Below, in pieces: positions 55,036 to 64,000 of a stretch of 64,000 bases of DNA. The notes below the pieces were generated by a model. That model saw only the letters and a list, made by a program, of their open reading frames with translations. It was not told the origin of the DNA and made no database searches. This stretch comes from Heloderma charlesbogerti (Eukaryota > Chordata > Lepidosauria > Squamata > Helodermatidae): positions 248,001-312,000 of the forward strand of contig JANEZZ010003056.1 in NCBI GenBank assembly GCA_026122225.1. The letters run 5' to 3'. The translations under genes were made by a program, and so were the position numbers. How positions within the stretch are numbered: position 1 is the first letter of the stretch; every line of letters starts with the position of its first letter.

Positions 55036-55489
55036 TATTATGTAAAACGCATGACTCAAAATGATAGATTGGGTCGCAGCTTAAGACACCTTGGTGGTCT
55101 TAAGAGAGCACACGGCCACCCATAGAGTCAGGAGCAACTTCCGGTGACATAGTTTTTCCTAACTTGTAGGGAAAAGAGTTCTTGAAACAGATTTCACTGT
55201 GACATGCTTTTTGATGGTGCTTGCTTTTGCTTAATACTTCTCAGGACTGTCCTGCAAGAAAGAAATCAAGGAAAAGTCACTGTCCCCAACGGCCTGCACC
55301 CCCCCACTGCCGCACCAAGGATTTAAATTTCTGAATCTGCTGAACTTCGTTAGTTTATACTGACAGAATTGTAAAACAGGGAGAATGCTCAAGGCTAACT
55401 GTTCTAAATTTGATTGGGCCCTTGACTGGGTCACCAAGAAGTTCTCCTGTGTAACCCACTATTTGAATTGAGTGGGGCCTTGGTGGCAG

Positions 55490-55720
55490 CAGCATTTTAT
55501 TTATTTATTTATTTATTTACTTACTTACTTACTTACTTAATCCCCATCTGGCTGGTCACCCGGCCACTCTGGGCGATGTATATCAATACAAACAGTTTTA
55601 AAACAATAAAAGTTTACATTAAAGCATCATATTTTGCATTGCAAAATTCTCATTCTTTCCAAGGATGTTTCTGTAGGAAAACCCTTTGGATCATGTCCTT
55701 GGTCAGTTAGCTATTTTCAG
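55490..55720 (-). mobile_element. L2 LINE 3' tail, antisense
   Basis: (TTTA)n then (TTAC)n at 55497-55537 is the tail. It is followed by ctggtcacccggccactctg and acaaacagttttaaaacaat, which matches 57115-57170. Confidence 0.75.
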
Positions 55721-55965
55721 GTCATGTATTAACGTATTAGGACTTCAGCAGAGAGAGAAATTAATGCTAATTACAAAAAAGAGCAAAGTCAGGGCCACAG
55801 TCCAAGTTCAAGTTAAAACAAATTTAAAAGTCCCTTGATTTCAGTAGGCCCCCTCCTCTGTATTGGATTGTGGCCCGAGTAGGTTAAATGTTATTTTGAA
55901 AGTAGGAGAAATGGAATGAAATTCTAAACAAACGTAATGAATTCTTATTTAGAAGAATGTTAGAC

Positions 55966-56140
55966 TTGTGGAGGCTGGTGGCTCTGATGTCAGTGGGGCG
56001 GTAAATCTGCTCCAGCTTTCAGTCGGAACCAGTCAGAACTCTAAAGGAGCTCTCCAAGGTGCGGGGCTCCTTTAGAGTTCTGACTGAAACCTGGAGCGGA
56101 TTCATTACCTCACTGACATTGGAGCTGCCAGCCTCTACCG
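55966..56140. mobile_element. Hairpin hAT-like MITE with perfect 8-bp target duplication (copy 4)
   Basis: A 175-bp palindromic element from ttgtggaggctggtggctct to gccagcctctaccg. Identical tgttagac 8-mers flank it at 55958-55965 and 56141-56148. The terminal bases are slightly mutated relative to copy 2. Confidence 0.88.
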
Positions 56141-56329
56141 TGTTAGACAAAGATGAACAATATTTGAGAGACTGGACAGGGGGGTCTTCCTGGCTTTTAT
56201 CTGGGCACCCTAGGTCCAGTCCAAATCATTATAAAAGTAGTAGTAAATTAAGCAAAACGTTGAGAAGACAAAAATCAGTTTTTAAAGTTCAGCTAGAGTT
56301 ATAGGCAGAATAATTTTTGCTGCTAAATG

Positions 56330-56366
56330 AAGTGTGTGTGTGTGTGTGTGCGCGCACACGCGCGCG
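56330..56366. repeat. (GT)n/(CG)n microsatellite
   Basis: A GT run passes into gcgcgcacacgcgcgcgtg, alternating purine-pyrimidine sequence that could adopt Z-DNA. Confidence 0.85.
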
Positions 56367-56889
56367 TGCAGTGAGGACTGAGTCCTGCAAAATTAACATT
56401 GCAGGAGGCAAGGAACCTTTAGTCCCATCTTACGTGTCAGATGACACCATGAGCTTGCTAAATCTCAAAAGTTTGACGTGAAGTTTCAGGGTTTTAGCTC
56501 TCTTTTTAAGGTCTCAAGACGGAGGAATTTAAATTTCATGTGAAGAACCAGAAACTAAAGGCTGACTTCCTCAGGGACAATTCCCAGCCTTCTCTCCCTA
56601 TTCAGGAATGTTACCTGACCCTGTCCTTCTAGAATGTCTTCTACAAGGTTCCATCGGAAGACGATGAGTGCTTGCTATTGAACTGGTCACTCCTCCCGCC
56701 CCAGCCCACAAAAGTTCTGCCAGGCTCCACCCACTACTTCATCAAGCTCCACCCAGGAGCTCCCAGGCTCCACCCTGAGTTTTGGGATGTGAATTTCTGA
56801 TGTGGGTGTCCCACAAATGCCTCTACCGCATCCTGTGGGTGCCCTCCTGACTGTGTGTTTGTGCTGAGGGGGCCATGAGGGGAAAGGCG

Positions 56890-56907
56890 CTGTGTGTGTG
56901 TGCATTT

Positions 56908-56954
<47 letters not shown>
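56890..56954. repeat. Compound (TG)n(AG)n microsatellite
   Basis: tgtgtgtg runs pass directly into gagagaga. Confidence 0.95.
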
Positions 56955-57074
56955 TGAACATGACCTAAGAAGAGCCCTACTGGACCAGACCAAAGGCCAA
57001 TCAAATCCAGCATTCTATTCCCACAGTGGCCAATCAAATGCCTGCAGGAAACAGGACATGAGCACAATAGCACC

Positions 57075-58545
57075 TCACACTTGTTTGTCTGTTTATTTAA
57101 TTTCTTATTCGCCCATCTGGCCGGTCACCCGGCTACTCTGGGTGATGTACAACAATACAAACAGTTTAAAACAGTAAAATCGCACATTAAAACATCATAT
57201 TTCTAAAATTACTATAACCCACCCCAAATGCCTGCCTGAACAACCATGTTTTCAATGCGTGGTGGAAGCTCATTAAAGAGGGGGCATGGCAGAGTTCCCT
57301 AGGGAGCGACTTCCACAGAGTGGGGGCCACCACAGAAAAGGCCCCCTCCCTCGTCCTCACCAGTCTAGCTGTCCTGGCTGATCGGACAGAGAGAAGGCCA
57401 TGCAAGGCTGATCTTGTTGAGTGGCCTGTCTGATGTTGCTGGAGGCGCTCCTTAAGATAGGCTGGGCTGGAATCATATAGGGTTTTAAAGGTCAAAACCA
57501 ACACCTTGAATTTGGCCCGGAAAACAGCTGGTAACCAGTGCAACTCCTTCAGCATGGGAGTGATGTGATCATGCCGGCGGCTGCCTTTAATTAGGCGAGC
57601 CGCCATGTTCTGTACCAGCTGCAGCTTCCGAACCGTCTTCAAGGGTAACCCCACATAGAGCGCATTACAGTAGTCTAGATGAGAGGAGACTAGGGCACGT
57701 ACTACCGATGGGAGCAGATGGTCGGGAAGGTAGGGGCGCAGCCGCCGTATCAGATAGAGTTGGTACAGCGCTGTCCGCTTACAGCTGACACCTGAGCCTC
57801 CATGGACAGCTGGGAGTCTAAAAAGACCCCCAGGCTGTGGACCTGGTCTTTCAAGGGTAGCCGTACCCCGTTCAACACCAGGTCAACATCCCCCAACCTC
57901 GTCTTGTCTCCCACCAAAAGTGCCCTGGTCTTGTCGGGGTTCAGCTTCAGCTTATGCCTCCCTATCCAGCCACTCACCGTCTCCAGACATTTGGACAGGG
58001 ATTCTACAGCCAACCTTGGTGAAGTTTTGAACGAGAGGTAGAGCTGCGTGTCATCCGCATATTGATGACCGCACCCCACACCTCCTGATGATGGCCCCCA
58101 GCGGCTTCATATAGATGTTAAATAGCATCGGGGAGAGGCTGGAACCCTGTGGCACCCCACAAGTGAGCGGCCACGGGTCCAAAACCTCCTCTCCCAGTGC
58201 TAGTGTCTGGTACCTCCCTGAGAGGAAGGACCAGAAAAACTGTAATATGTCTCTAATGCCCAACCCCTCCAGGCGGTCCAGGAGGATACCATGGTCAACG
58301 GTATCAAAAGCCACTGAGAGGTCGAGGAGAACAAGGAAGGAGCATTCACCCCTATCCAGAGCCCTCCTCATATCATCCACCAAGGCGACCAAGGCCGTTT
58401 CTGTCCATGCCCAGACCTGAAGCCCGACTGAAATGGATCTAGATAGTCGGCTTCCTCCAAGCGTGCCAGGTGTTCCCCAGCACCTGGCATATAGAGGGAT
58501 ACTGTCCCTGATACTGAAAGTAATATGCAGCCATCCTGACACTGT
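57075..58545 (-). mobile_element. L2 LINE, 5' truncated, antisense
   Basis: The 3' UTR begins at 57075 with tttatttaatttcttattcg and the coding region extends to about 58545. The best preserved L2 in the window. Confidence 0.88.
57187..58542 (-). pseudogene. L2 reverse transcriptase, frameshifted
   Basis: Three open pieces are on the minus strand. 58051-58542 has LVLLDLSVAFDTVDHGILLD (motif A) and GVPQGSSLSPMLFNIYMKPL (motif B). 57750-58079 has HQYADDTQLYLSF (motif C, YADD) and KLKLNPDKTRALLVG. 57187-57654 has GLPLKTVRKLQLVQNMAARL, LHWLPAVFRAKFKVLVLTFK and EGAFSVVAPTLWKSLPREL. These follow the canonical L2 RT order; a gap near 57660-57750 and frame changes inactivate it. The endonuclease is missing. 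Confidence 0.88.
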
Positions 58546-58989
58546 CAGCCTAGGATCCGTCTACCACCACCTTTGCTACCACCACCCCCATCATGTGGTC
58601 CCTGACCCACCACTGCATGCAGTCCTTGGGGGAAAAAATGTTGCCCAGCCCTGTGATAGAATAAGGGGCAGTTCGGTCTTATCCACTCCGCTGGTTGAGT
58701 AAGCAAGTTCTTCACACCACATATAGGTGTCCTTCCTTAAGGCGAGGGATTAAATGGCATTTTTCCAGTATGTAATTCTTTAACGGGATGTGTGAAAAAT
58801 TGCCCATCTTAATAAATTGGCCAAGAGAAGGGGTGGCAGTTTTAAACTTTACGGAGGGATATTTTGGTTAAAGGTTTGAGAACGAAAGAAAAAAAATGCA
58901 AACAAGTAGATGGTTGCATTATTACATTAGGAAAGTTAGAGAATCTCCTTCTTTGGAACTAAACCCTCTCAGCCCAATCAGCCCCTCCA

Positions 58990-59327
58990 GGAAGGGCCGT
59001 GGCTCAGTGGGAGAGCCCCAGCCTTAGCACGGAAGGTCCCTGGTTCAATCTCTGGCACCTTCAGGTAGGGCCAGGAAATAATTCTGCCTGAAACACTGGA
59101 GAGCCACTTCGGTCAGCGTACTCCAGCTTTCCCCAACCTGGTCCTTTCCAAATGTGTTGGGCCTGCAACTCCCACAATTCCCAGCCAGCATGGCCATTGG
59201 CTGAGAATGTTGAGAGCTGCAGTCCAACACACTGGAGGACACCAGGTTGAGGAAGACTGGGGTAGGCAGTACTCAGCTAGATGGGCCCAACTATCGGGCT
59301 TAGTATAAAGCATCTTCTGATGCTCGT
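58990..59327 (+). mobile_element. tRNA-derived, CR1-tailed SINE carrying a nested palindromic repeat
   Basis: Box A is in ggccgtggctcagtgggaga; box B is ggttcaatctc. The body has ctgaaacactggagagcca. After the nested element (59128-59264) the tail resumes with gtactcagctagatgggccc and gcttagtataaagcatctt. Confidence 0.8.
59128..59264. repeat. Palindromic repeat family 2, full copy inside a SINE
   Basis: The left arm ctttccccaacctggtcctt and aactcccacaattcccagcc pairs with gagctgcagtccaacacact and accaggttgaggaag. Half copies lie nearby at 59455-59525. Confidence 0.7.
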
Positions 59328-59454
59328 GGGGGTGGATGCAGCCCCCCAAGGAATATTTTCTGGCCCCTACAGCCCTGCTAAAGTTTAGAGCTCAGGAGGT
59401 TTCAGGCCCAGTTCAATGCGCTGGCGCTGATCTTTAGAGAGGCAGTGAAGTGTG

Positions 59455-59525
59455 GTCTTCCGAGCCTGGTGCCCTCCAGTGGCCAGGCTGGCTGGGAATT
59501 CATGGGAATTGGAGTCCAATGCTGG
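59455..59525. repeat. Palindromic repeat family 2, half copy
   Basis: gtcttccgagcctggtgccc and gaattggagtccaatgctgg are the recognisable ends. Confidence 0.5.
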
Positions 59526-59526
59526 G

Positions 59527-59690
59527 GAACGGTGGTGTAGTGGGTAGAGGGTTTCAGGCTGGGTAGACCTGGGCTCAAATCCCCCATTCATTTGTGAAGC
59601 TTGCTGGGTGTCCTTGGGCCAGCCATGCTGAGCCTGACCTCCCCCCGAAGGTGGTTGCAAGCTACCCTGCAAAAGTTGGTCATTTTATTT
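59527..59690 (+). mobile_element. tRNA/L2-type SINE, degenerate
   Basis: acggtggtgtagtgggtaga, ctgggctcaaatcccccatt and tccttgggccagcc follow the SINE order. Confidence 0.65.
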
Positions 59691-59800
59691 ATTTATTACA
59701 TTTCTCTACTGCCTCAGTAGCCAAAGCTCCCTGGGCAATTGGGCAAGATACAAATATGTAGAACATATAAATATGTAATAAATAAATAAATAAATAAGTG
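59690..59800 (-). repeat. L2-like 3' tail
   Basis: ttatttatttattacatttc, ccaaagctccctgggcaatt and a terminal (AAAT)n resemble the antisense L2 end at 19098. Confidence 0.5.
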
Positions 59801-60398
59801 GTGGTTGTGTGCATGTAGGCAGGCGAGTGGGACAGGGACAGGACGACTGTATACGTTGTCTGGAGGCCCTTCGAGGGAGGGTGCAATGAGAATGTTATAA
59901 ATACATTATTTAAAGACCATCTCAGAGCCTGCCCCAGTTGGACTGTTCCCCTCCCTTGCAGCATGTGGCAGGCGAAAACTTGAGCAGCGGTTTTTGGTGG
60001 AAAGGGGGGATATACATCAAATCGATCCATCAGTAGAACACGGCCATCTCAGAGCCTGCTCCAGCTGCATTCCTCTCCCCCTCACAGGGCCGTGACTGCC
60101 AGCTGCCCTCTGGGAAGGCTCCTCATGCGTTGTTTTATGTTAATAATGTTTTCTGCGACTTTTAAATATATCTTTATGTTACTTATAAGACATATTGGAA
60201 GGGTTTGTATCTTGAAAGACAGGATAGAAATAATTGTAATAAATAACTACATGGAAAGCCCTTCATGGTGTGAGTGCCGGAAAAAGTGCAGAAAAGGGCA
60301 ACTGAAATGGTCAAGGGGCTGGAGCATCTCCCCTATGAGAGAAGGTTACAACAGCTGGGATTGTTTAGCTTGGAAAAAAGGAGGGTAAGGGGAGACAT

Positions 60399-63097
60399 AC
60401 GTTCCATGGGGTTTTCTTGGCAAGAATACTGGAGTGGGTTGCCATTTCCTTCTCCAGTGGACCACATTTTGTCAGAACTCTCTGCCATGACCTGTCCGTC
60501 TTGGGTGGCCCTGCACGGCATAGCTTATGGCTTCACTGAGTTACGCAAGCCCCTTCGCCACAACAAGGCAGTGATCCATGAAGGGGAACATATGAAGACC
60601 TACAATGGTTCTATGAAGACCTACAACACCTTCTAGAACTAACACCAAACAAAGATGTCCTCTTCATCATAGGGGATTGGAATGCTAAAGTAGGAAGTCA
60701 GGAAATCACCGGGATAACAGGCAGGCATGACCTTGGTGTACAAAACGAAGCAGGACAAAAGCTAATAGAGTTTTGCCAAGAGAACATGTTGATCATAGAA
60801 AACACTCTTTTCCAACAGCACAAGAGGCGACTCTACACATGGACATCACCAGATGGTCAATATCGAAATCAGATTGATTATGTCCTTTGCAGCCAAAGAT
60901 GGAGAAGCTCCATACAGTCAGTAAAAACAAGACCTGGAGCTGACTGTGGCTCAGATCATGAGCTGCTTCTTGCAAAATTTCGGCTTAAATTGAAGAACGT
61001 CGGGAAAACCACTAAACCGTTCAGGTATGACCTAAATCATATCCCTTATGAATATACAGTGGAGGTGAGGAATAGATTTCAGGGATTAGACCTGATAGAC
61101 AGAGTGCCTGAGGAACTATGGACGGAGGTCCGTAACATTGTTCAGGAGGCAGCAACGAAATCCATCCCAAAGAAAAAGAAATGCAAGAAAGCCAAGTGGC
61201 TGTCTGATGAGGCTTTACAAGTAGCTCACGAAAGAAGGGAAGCGAAAAGCAAGGGAGAAAGGGGAAGATATACCCAACTGAATGCAGAGTTCCAGAGAAT
61301 AGCAAGGAGAGACAAGAAGGCCTTCTTCAATGAACAATGCAAAGAAATCGAGGAAAACAACAGAATGGGAAAGACTAGAGATCTCTTCAAGAAAATTGGA
61401 GATCTCAAGGGAACGTTTTGTGCAAAGACGGGCATGATAAAGGACAAAGAAGGCAGGGACCTAACAGAAGCAGATGAGATTAAGAAGAGGTGGCAAGAAT
61501 ACACAGAAGAACTATACAGGAAAGATCTGAATGTCCCTGATAGCCATGATAATGCGGTCACTGAACTTGAGCCGGACATCCTAGAGAGTGAAGTCAAGTG
61601 GGCCTTAGGAAGCATTAGTAACAACAAAGCTAGCGGAGATGACAGTATTCCAGCTGAGCTATTTAAAATCCTAAAAGATGATGCTGTTCAAGTGCTGCAT
61701 TCAATATGCCAACAAATCTGGAACACTCAACAGTGGCCACAAGACTGGAAAAAGTCAGTTTACATTACAGTTCCAAAGAAGGGCAACGCCAAAGAGTGTT
61801 CAAACTACCGCACAATTGCACTTATTTCACATGCCAGCAAGGTGATACTCAAAATCCTACAAGCTAGGCTTCAGCAGTATGCGAACCGAGAACTACCGGA
61901 AGTACAAGCTGGGTTTCGAAGAGGCAGAGGAACTAGAGATCAAATCACCAACATTCGCTGGATCATGGAGAAAGCAAGAGAATTCCAGAAAAACGTCTAT
62001 TTCTGCTTCATTGACTACGCTAAAGTCTTTGATTGTGTGGATCACAACAAACTGTGGCAAATTCTTAAAGTGATGGGAGTACCAGACCACCTTACCTGTC
62101 TCCTGAGAAACCTGTACGAGGGTCAAGAAGCAACAGTAAGAACCAGAGATGGAACAACCGATTGGTTCAAAATTGGGAAAGGAGTACGACAAGGCTGCAT
62201 ATTGTCACCCTGCTTATTTAACTTATATGCAGAGTACATCATGAGAAATGCCGGGTTGGATGAAACAGAGGTCGGAATTCAGATTGCTGGGAGAATTATC
62301 AACAACCTCCGATATGCAGACGATACCACCCTAATGGCAGAAAGCGAAGAGGATCTCAAGAGCCTCTTGTTGAGGGTGAAAGAGGAGAGTGCAAAAGCTG
62401 GTTTGAAACTCAACATTACAAAAACGAAGATCATGGCATCTGGCCCCATCACTTCCTGGCATATAGAAGGGGAAGAAATGGAAGCAGTGACAGATTTTAC
62501 TTTCTTGGGCTCCAAGATCACCGCTGACAGTGACTGTAGCCGTGAAATTAAAAGACGCTTGCTCCTTGGGAGGAAAGCTATGGCACACCTAGACAGCATA
62601 GTAAGAAGCAGAGACATCACCTTGCCAACAAAGGTCCGTCTAATCAAAGCTATGGTTTTCCCAGTAGTAACGTATGGCTGTGAGAGCTGGACTATAAGGA
62701 AGGCTGAGCGCCGAAGAATTGATGCTTTCGAACTGTGGTGCTGGAGAAGACTCTTACGAGTCCCCTGGACTGCAAGGAGGTCCAATCAGTCCATCCTAAA
62801 GGAAATCAACCCTGAGTGCTCATTGGAAGGACAGATACTGAAGCTGAAGCTCCAATATTTTGGCCACTTAATGCGAAGAGAAAACTCCCTGGAAAAGACC
62901 CTGATGCTGGGAAAGACTGAAGGCAAAAGGAGAAGGGGACGGCAGAGGATGAGATGGCTAGATAGCATCACTGATGCAATGAATATGAACTTGAGCACGC
63001 TCTGGGAGAGAGTGCAGGACAGGAAGGCCTGGCGTGCTATGGTCCATGGGGTCAAGAAGAGTCGGACATGACTGAACGACTGAACAACAACAACAAA
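60399..63097 (+). mobile_element. Young BovB LINE with 5' inversion and target-site duplication
   Basis: The identical ggggagacat flanks the insertion at 60389-60398 and 63098-63107 (up to 12 bp if the preceding aa is counted). The first 190 bp (60399-60587) are the BovB 5' end in reverse orientation. The rest is in + orientation from the endonuclease middle to the terminus gaacgactgaacaacaac at about 63080-63097. This is the structure left by twin priming. Confidence 0.93.
60609..63071 (+). CDS. BovB pol, long open frame (endonuclease C-terminal half, RT, tail)
   Basis: The frame is open without interruption from at least 60609 to 63071; the first ATG in it is at 60786 (761 codons). Numbering from that Met, the endonuclease GSDHELL block is near residue 58. 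RT motif [14 protein letters not shown] has its Asp at 410, motif [21 protein letters not shown] follows, and motif C YADD is at 510-513. The C-terminal region contains [26 protein letters not shown] and [15 protein letters not shown]. The endonuclease N-terminal half is absent because of the 5' inversion, so the copy cannot retrotranspose on its own, although an RT is potentially encoded. Confidence 0.9.
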   Translation, partial: FYEDLQHLLELTPNKDVLFIIGDWNAKVGSQEITGITGRHDLGVQNEAGQKLIEFCQENMLIIENTLFQQHKRRLYTWTSPDGQYRNQIDYVLCSQRWRSSIQSVKTRPGADCGSDHELLLAKFRLKLKNVGKTTKPFRYDLNHIPYEYTVEVRNRFQGLDLIDRVPEELWTEVRNIVQEAATKSIPKKKKCKKAKWLSDEALQVAHERREAKSKGERGRYTQLNAEFQRIARRDKKAFFNEQCKEIEENNRMGKTRDLFKKIGDLKGTFCAKTGMIKDKEGRDLTEADEIKKRWQEYTEELYRKDLNVPDSHDNAVTELEPDILESEVKWALGSISNNKASGDDSIPAELFKILKDDAVQVLHSICQQIWNTQQWPQDWKKSVYITVPKKGNAKECSNYRTIALISHASKVILKILQARLQQYANRELPEVQAGFRRGRGTRDQITNIRWIMEKAREFQKNVYFCFIDYAKVFDCVDHNKLWQILKVMGVPDHLTCLLRNLYEGQEATVRTRDGTTDWFKIGKGVRQGCILSPCLFNLYAEYIMRNAGLDETEVGIQIAGRIINNLRYADDTTLMAESEEDLKSLLLRVKEESAKAGLKLNITKTKIMASGPITSWHIEGEEMEAVTDFTFLGSKITADSDCSREIKRRLLLGRKAMAHLDSIVRSRDITLPTKVRLIKAMVFPVVTYGCESWTIRKAERRRIDAFELWCWRRLLRVPWTARRSNQSILKEINPECSLEGQILKLKLQYFGHLMRRENSLEKTLMLGKTEGKRRRGRQRMRWLDSITDAMNMNLSTLWERVQDRKAWRAMVHGVKKSRT

Positions 63098-63575
63098 GGG
63101 GAGACATGACAGAGGTCTACAAAATCATGCCTGGTGTGGAGAATGTGGATAGGGGGACATTTTTCTCCTTCTCTCAAAAGACTAGAACCCAGGGTCATCC
63201 CATGAAACTGATTGCTGGGAGATTCAGGACAGATAAAAGGAAGTTCTTCACACAGTGCAGAGTTAAGCTATGGAATTCGCTACCCCAGGATGTAGTGATG
63301 GCCACCAATTTGGATGGCTTTAAGAGGGGGTTGGACAAATTCCTGGAGGAAAAGACTATTAATAGCTACTAGCCTTGGTGGCTATGTGCTACTTCCAGTA
63401 TCAGAGGCAGTGAGCCTATGTACACCAGTTGCTGGGGAACATGGGTGTGTGTGTGGGGGGGTGCTGCAGTTGCGCTCGTGTCCTGCTTGTGTCTTCCTGG
63501 TCGACAGCTGGATGGCCACTTTGGGAACAGAATGCTGGACTAGATGGACCCTTCTTATGTTCTTTTGTTCTTGCC

Positions 63576-64000
63576 TGTCAGACAGAGAGCTTGTGCCTGC
63601 ATGCTGCTGTCTTAACGCCAGAGATATTCCCTGGCAGCGAAGAGCAGGCGGACACGCGCAGCCCTCCGTCTTGGATAGAATTTGGCAGGACGGGTGATGG
63701 TGGATACTTCTGACCTTCCCATATTTTCCTGGCAGGGTAGGACGAAGGAGCAGGAATAATCTGTCGTACTCTAGCAATGTTGCTGCCGTAAGCCTGGAGA
63801 GCTGAAGAGACATGAGCAGTCTTGTGAACTCATGAGGAGGGAGAACGATGGTGCATCCTGGCTGTGCCGCCAGTGTGTAATGAACTGTTCGGCATCACCA
63901 CCAGATTCCTCGGGCAGCTGCATTGGGCCTGTTCTGCTTGGGCCCCACCTGCCCATTCCCCCTGCCCACGCCTTGCTTTTTACCTTGCAGCTGGATTGTA
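63576..64000. other. Intronic DNA, no feature recognised
   Basis: No repeat or exon was recognised. The window ends ttttaccttgcagctggattgta, which looks acceptor-like, but the bases after it do not fit the expected TMEM260 continuation. Confidence 0.4.

Larger units (their letters stand above)
60255..63575 (+). mobile_element. CR1-B LINE 3' end, split by the BovB insertion
   Basis: The left part 60255-60398 has aagggcaactgaaatggtca and ggagggtaaggggagacat. The right part 63098-63575 resumes at ggggagacatgacagaggtc and runs to ggactagatggacccttctt, then atgttcttttg. The RT tail frame is open at 60274-60398 and 63106-63372 but lacks its upstream RT. The CR1 was in place before the BovB inserted. 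Confidence 0.9.
45238..64000 (+). other. TMEM260: TMEM260 intron 3 (at least 18.8 kb, runs off the window)
   Basis: The donor is gtaagg. No later exon with the expected membrane-helix coding and phase was recognised. Feature-free stretches: 45244-46190, 46545-47730, 48210-48540, 56140-57070 apart from microsatellites, 58545-58990, 59800-60100 and 63580-64000. They contain chance open frames only. Confidence 0.75.

Noticed and set aside
58990..59060. tRNA gene
   Set aside because: Same SINE family as at 27000; no intact acceptor stem.
63951..64000. Acceptor-like ttaccttgcag|ctggattgta at the window end as TMEM260 exon 4
   Set aside because: After exon 3 the split codon AG needs a base completing Arg and then a conserved small/hydrophobic stretch. 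Joining here gives Ser-Trp-Ile-Val, which does not fit what is expected.
1..64000. Bacterial-style systems (CRISPR, operons, toxin-antitoxin) or integrated viral genes
   Set aside because: The reverse transcriptases all belong to LINE clades (BovB, CR1, L2). No direct-repeat-spacer arrays, retroviral gag/env or prokaryotic gene organisation was seen.

Overview
This is a non-coding-rich piece of a vertebrate nuclear genome, most likely from a squamate reptile (lizard or snake). The evidence is the repeat mix. There are several BovB (RTE clade) LINE copies, one almost intact. There are also CR1 LINEs ending in an ATTCTATG-type 3' repeat, L2 LINEs, MIR/L2-tailed and tRNA-headed SINEs, and several hAT-type non-autonomous DNA transposons. 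No bacterial or viral gene was seen.

Only one host protein gene is recognisable: the 5' part of TMEM260 on the + strand. A CpG island (about 27.84-28.47 kb) carries ETS and NRF1 motifs and coding exon 1 (28313-28406). Exon 2 is 32 nt (44268-44299) and exon 3 is 152 nt (45086-45237). Reading frames and GT-AG splice sites join cleanly and give the first 92 codons of the protein. The remaining exons must lie beyond 64 kb, so the last 18.8 kb of the window is intron 3. In mammals TMEM260 lies between PELI2 and OTX2, so the first 27.8 kb is probably PELI2-TMEM260 intergenic DNA.

Layout: 1-27.8 kb is intergenic. It holds a CR1 (1.2-4.2 kb), an antisense BovB (5.6-7.9 kb), a highly palindromic hAT element inside an L2 (19.1-20.5 kb), SINEs, and a BovB with an internal duplication (23.7-26.4 kb). 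Intron 1 (28.4-44.3 kb) holds an L2, a rearranged BovB with an inverted 3' part (33.8-37.0 kb), nested CR1s (37.1-38.1 kb) and a CR1 inside a palindromic DNA element (40.9-42.7 kb). Intron 3 contains a repeat-poor AT-rich tract (about 48.5-54.8 kb), an L2 (57.1-58.5 kb), and a young BovB with a twin-priming 5' inversion inserted in a CR1 (60.4-63.1 kb).

The most notable observation is that the upstream half of the TMEM260 CpG island is a recognisable but heavily GC-shifted CR1 3' end. Other notable points are hAT-like hairpin elements with perfect 8-bp target duplications, the four-hairpin hAT element, the opposite inversion geometries of two BovB copies, and candidate conserved regulatory elements rich in homeodomain sites. 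Family names come from recognising translated motifs and terminal sequences by eye; no database search was run.
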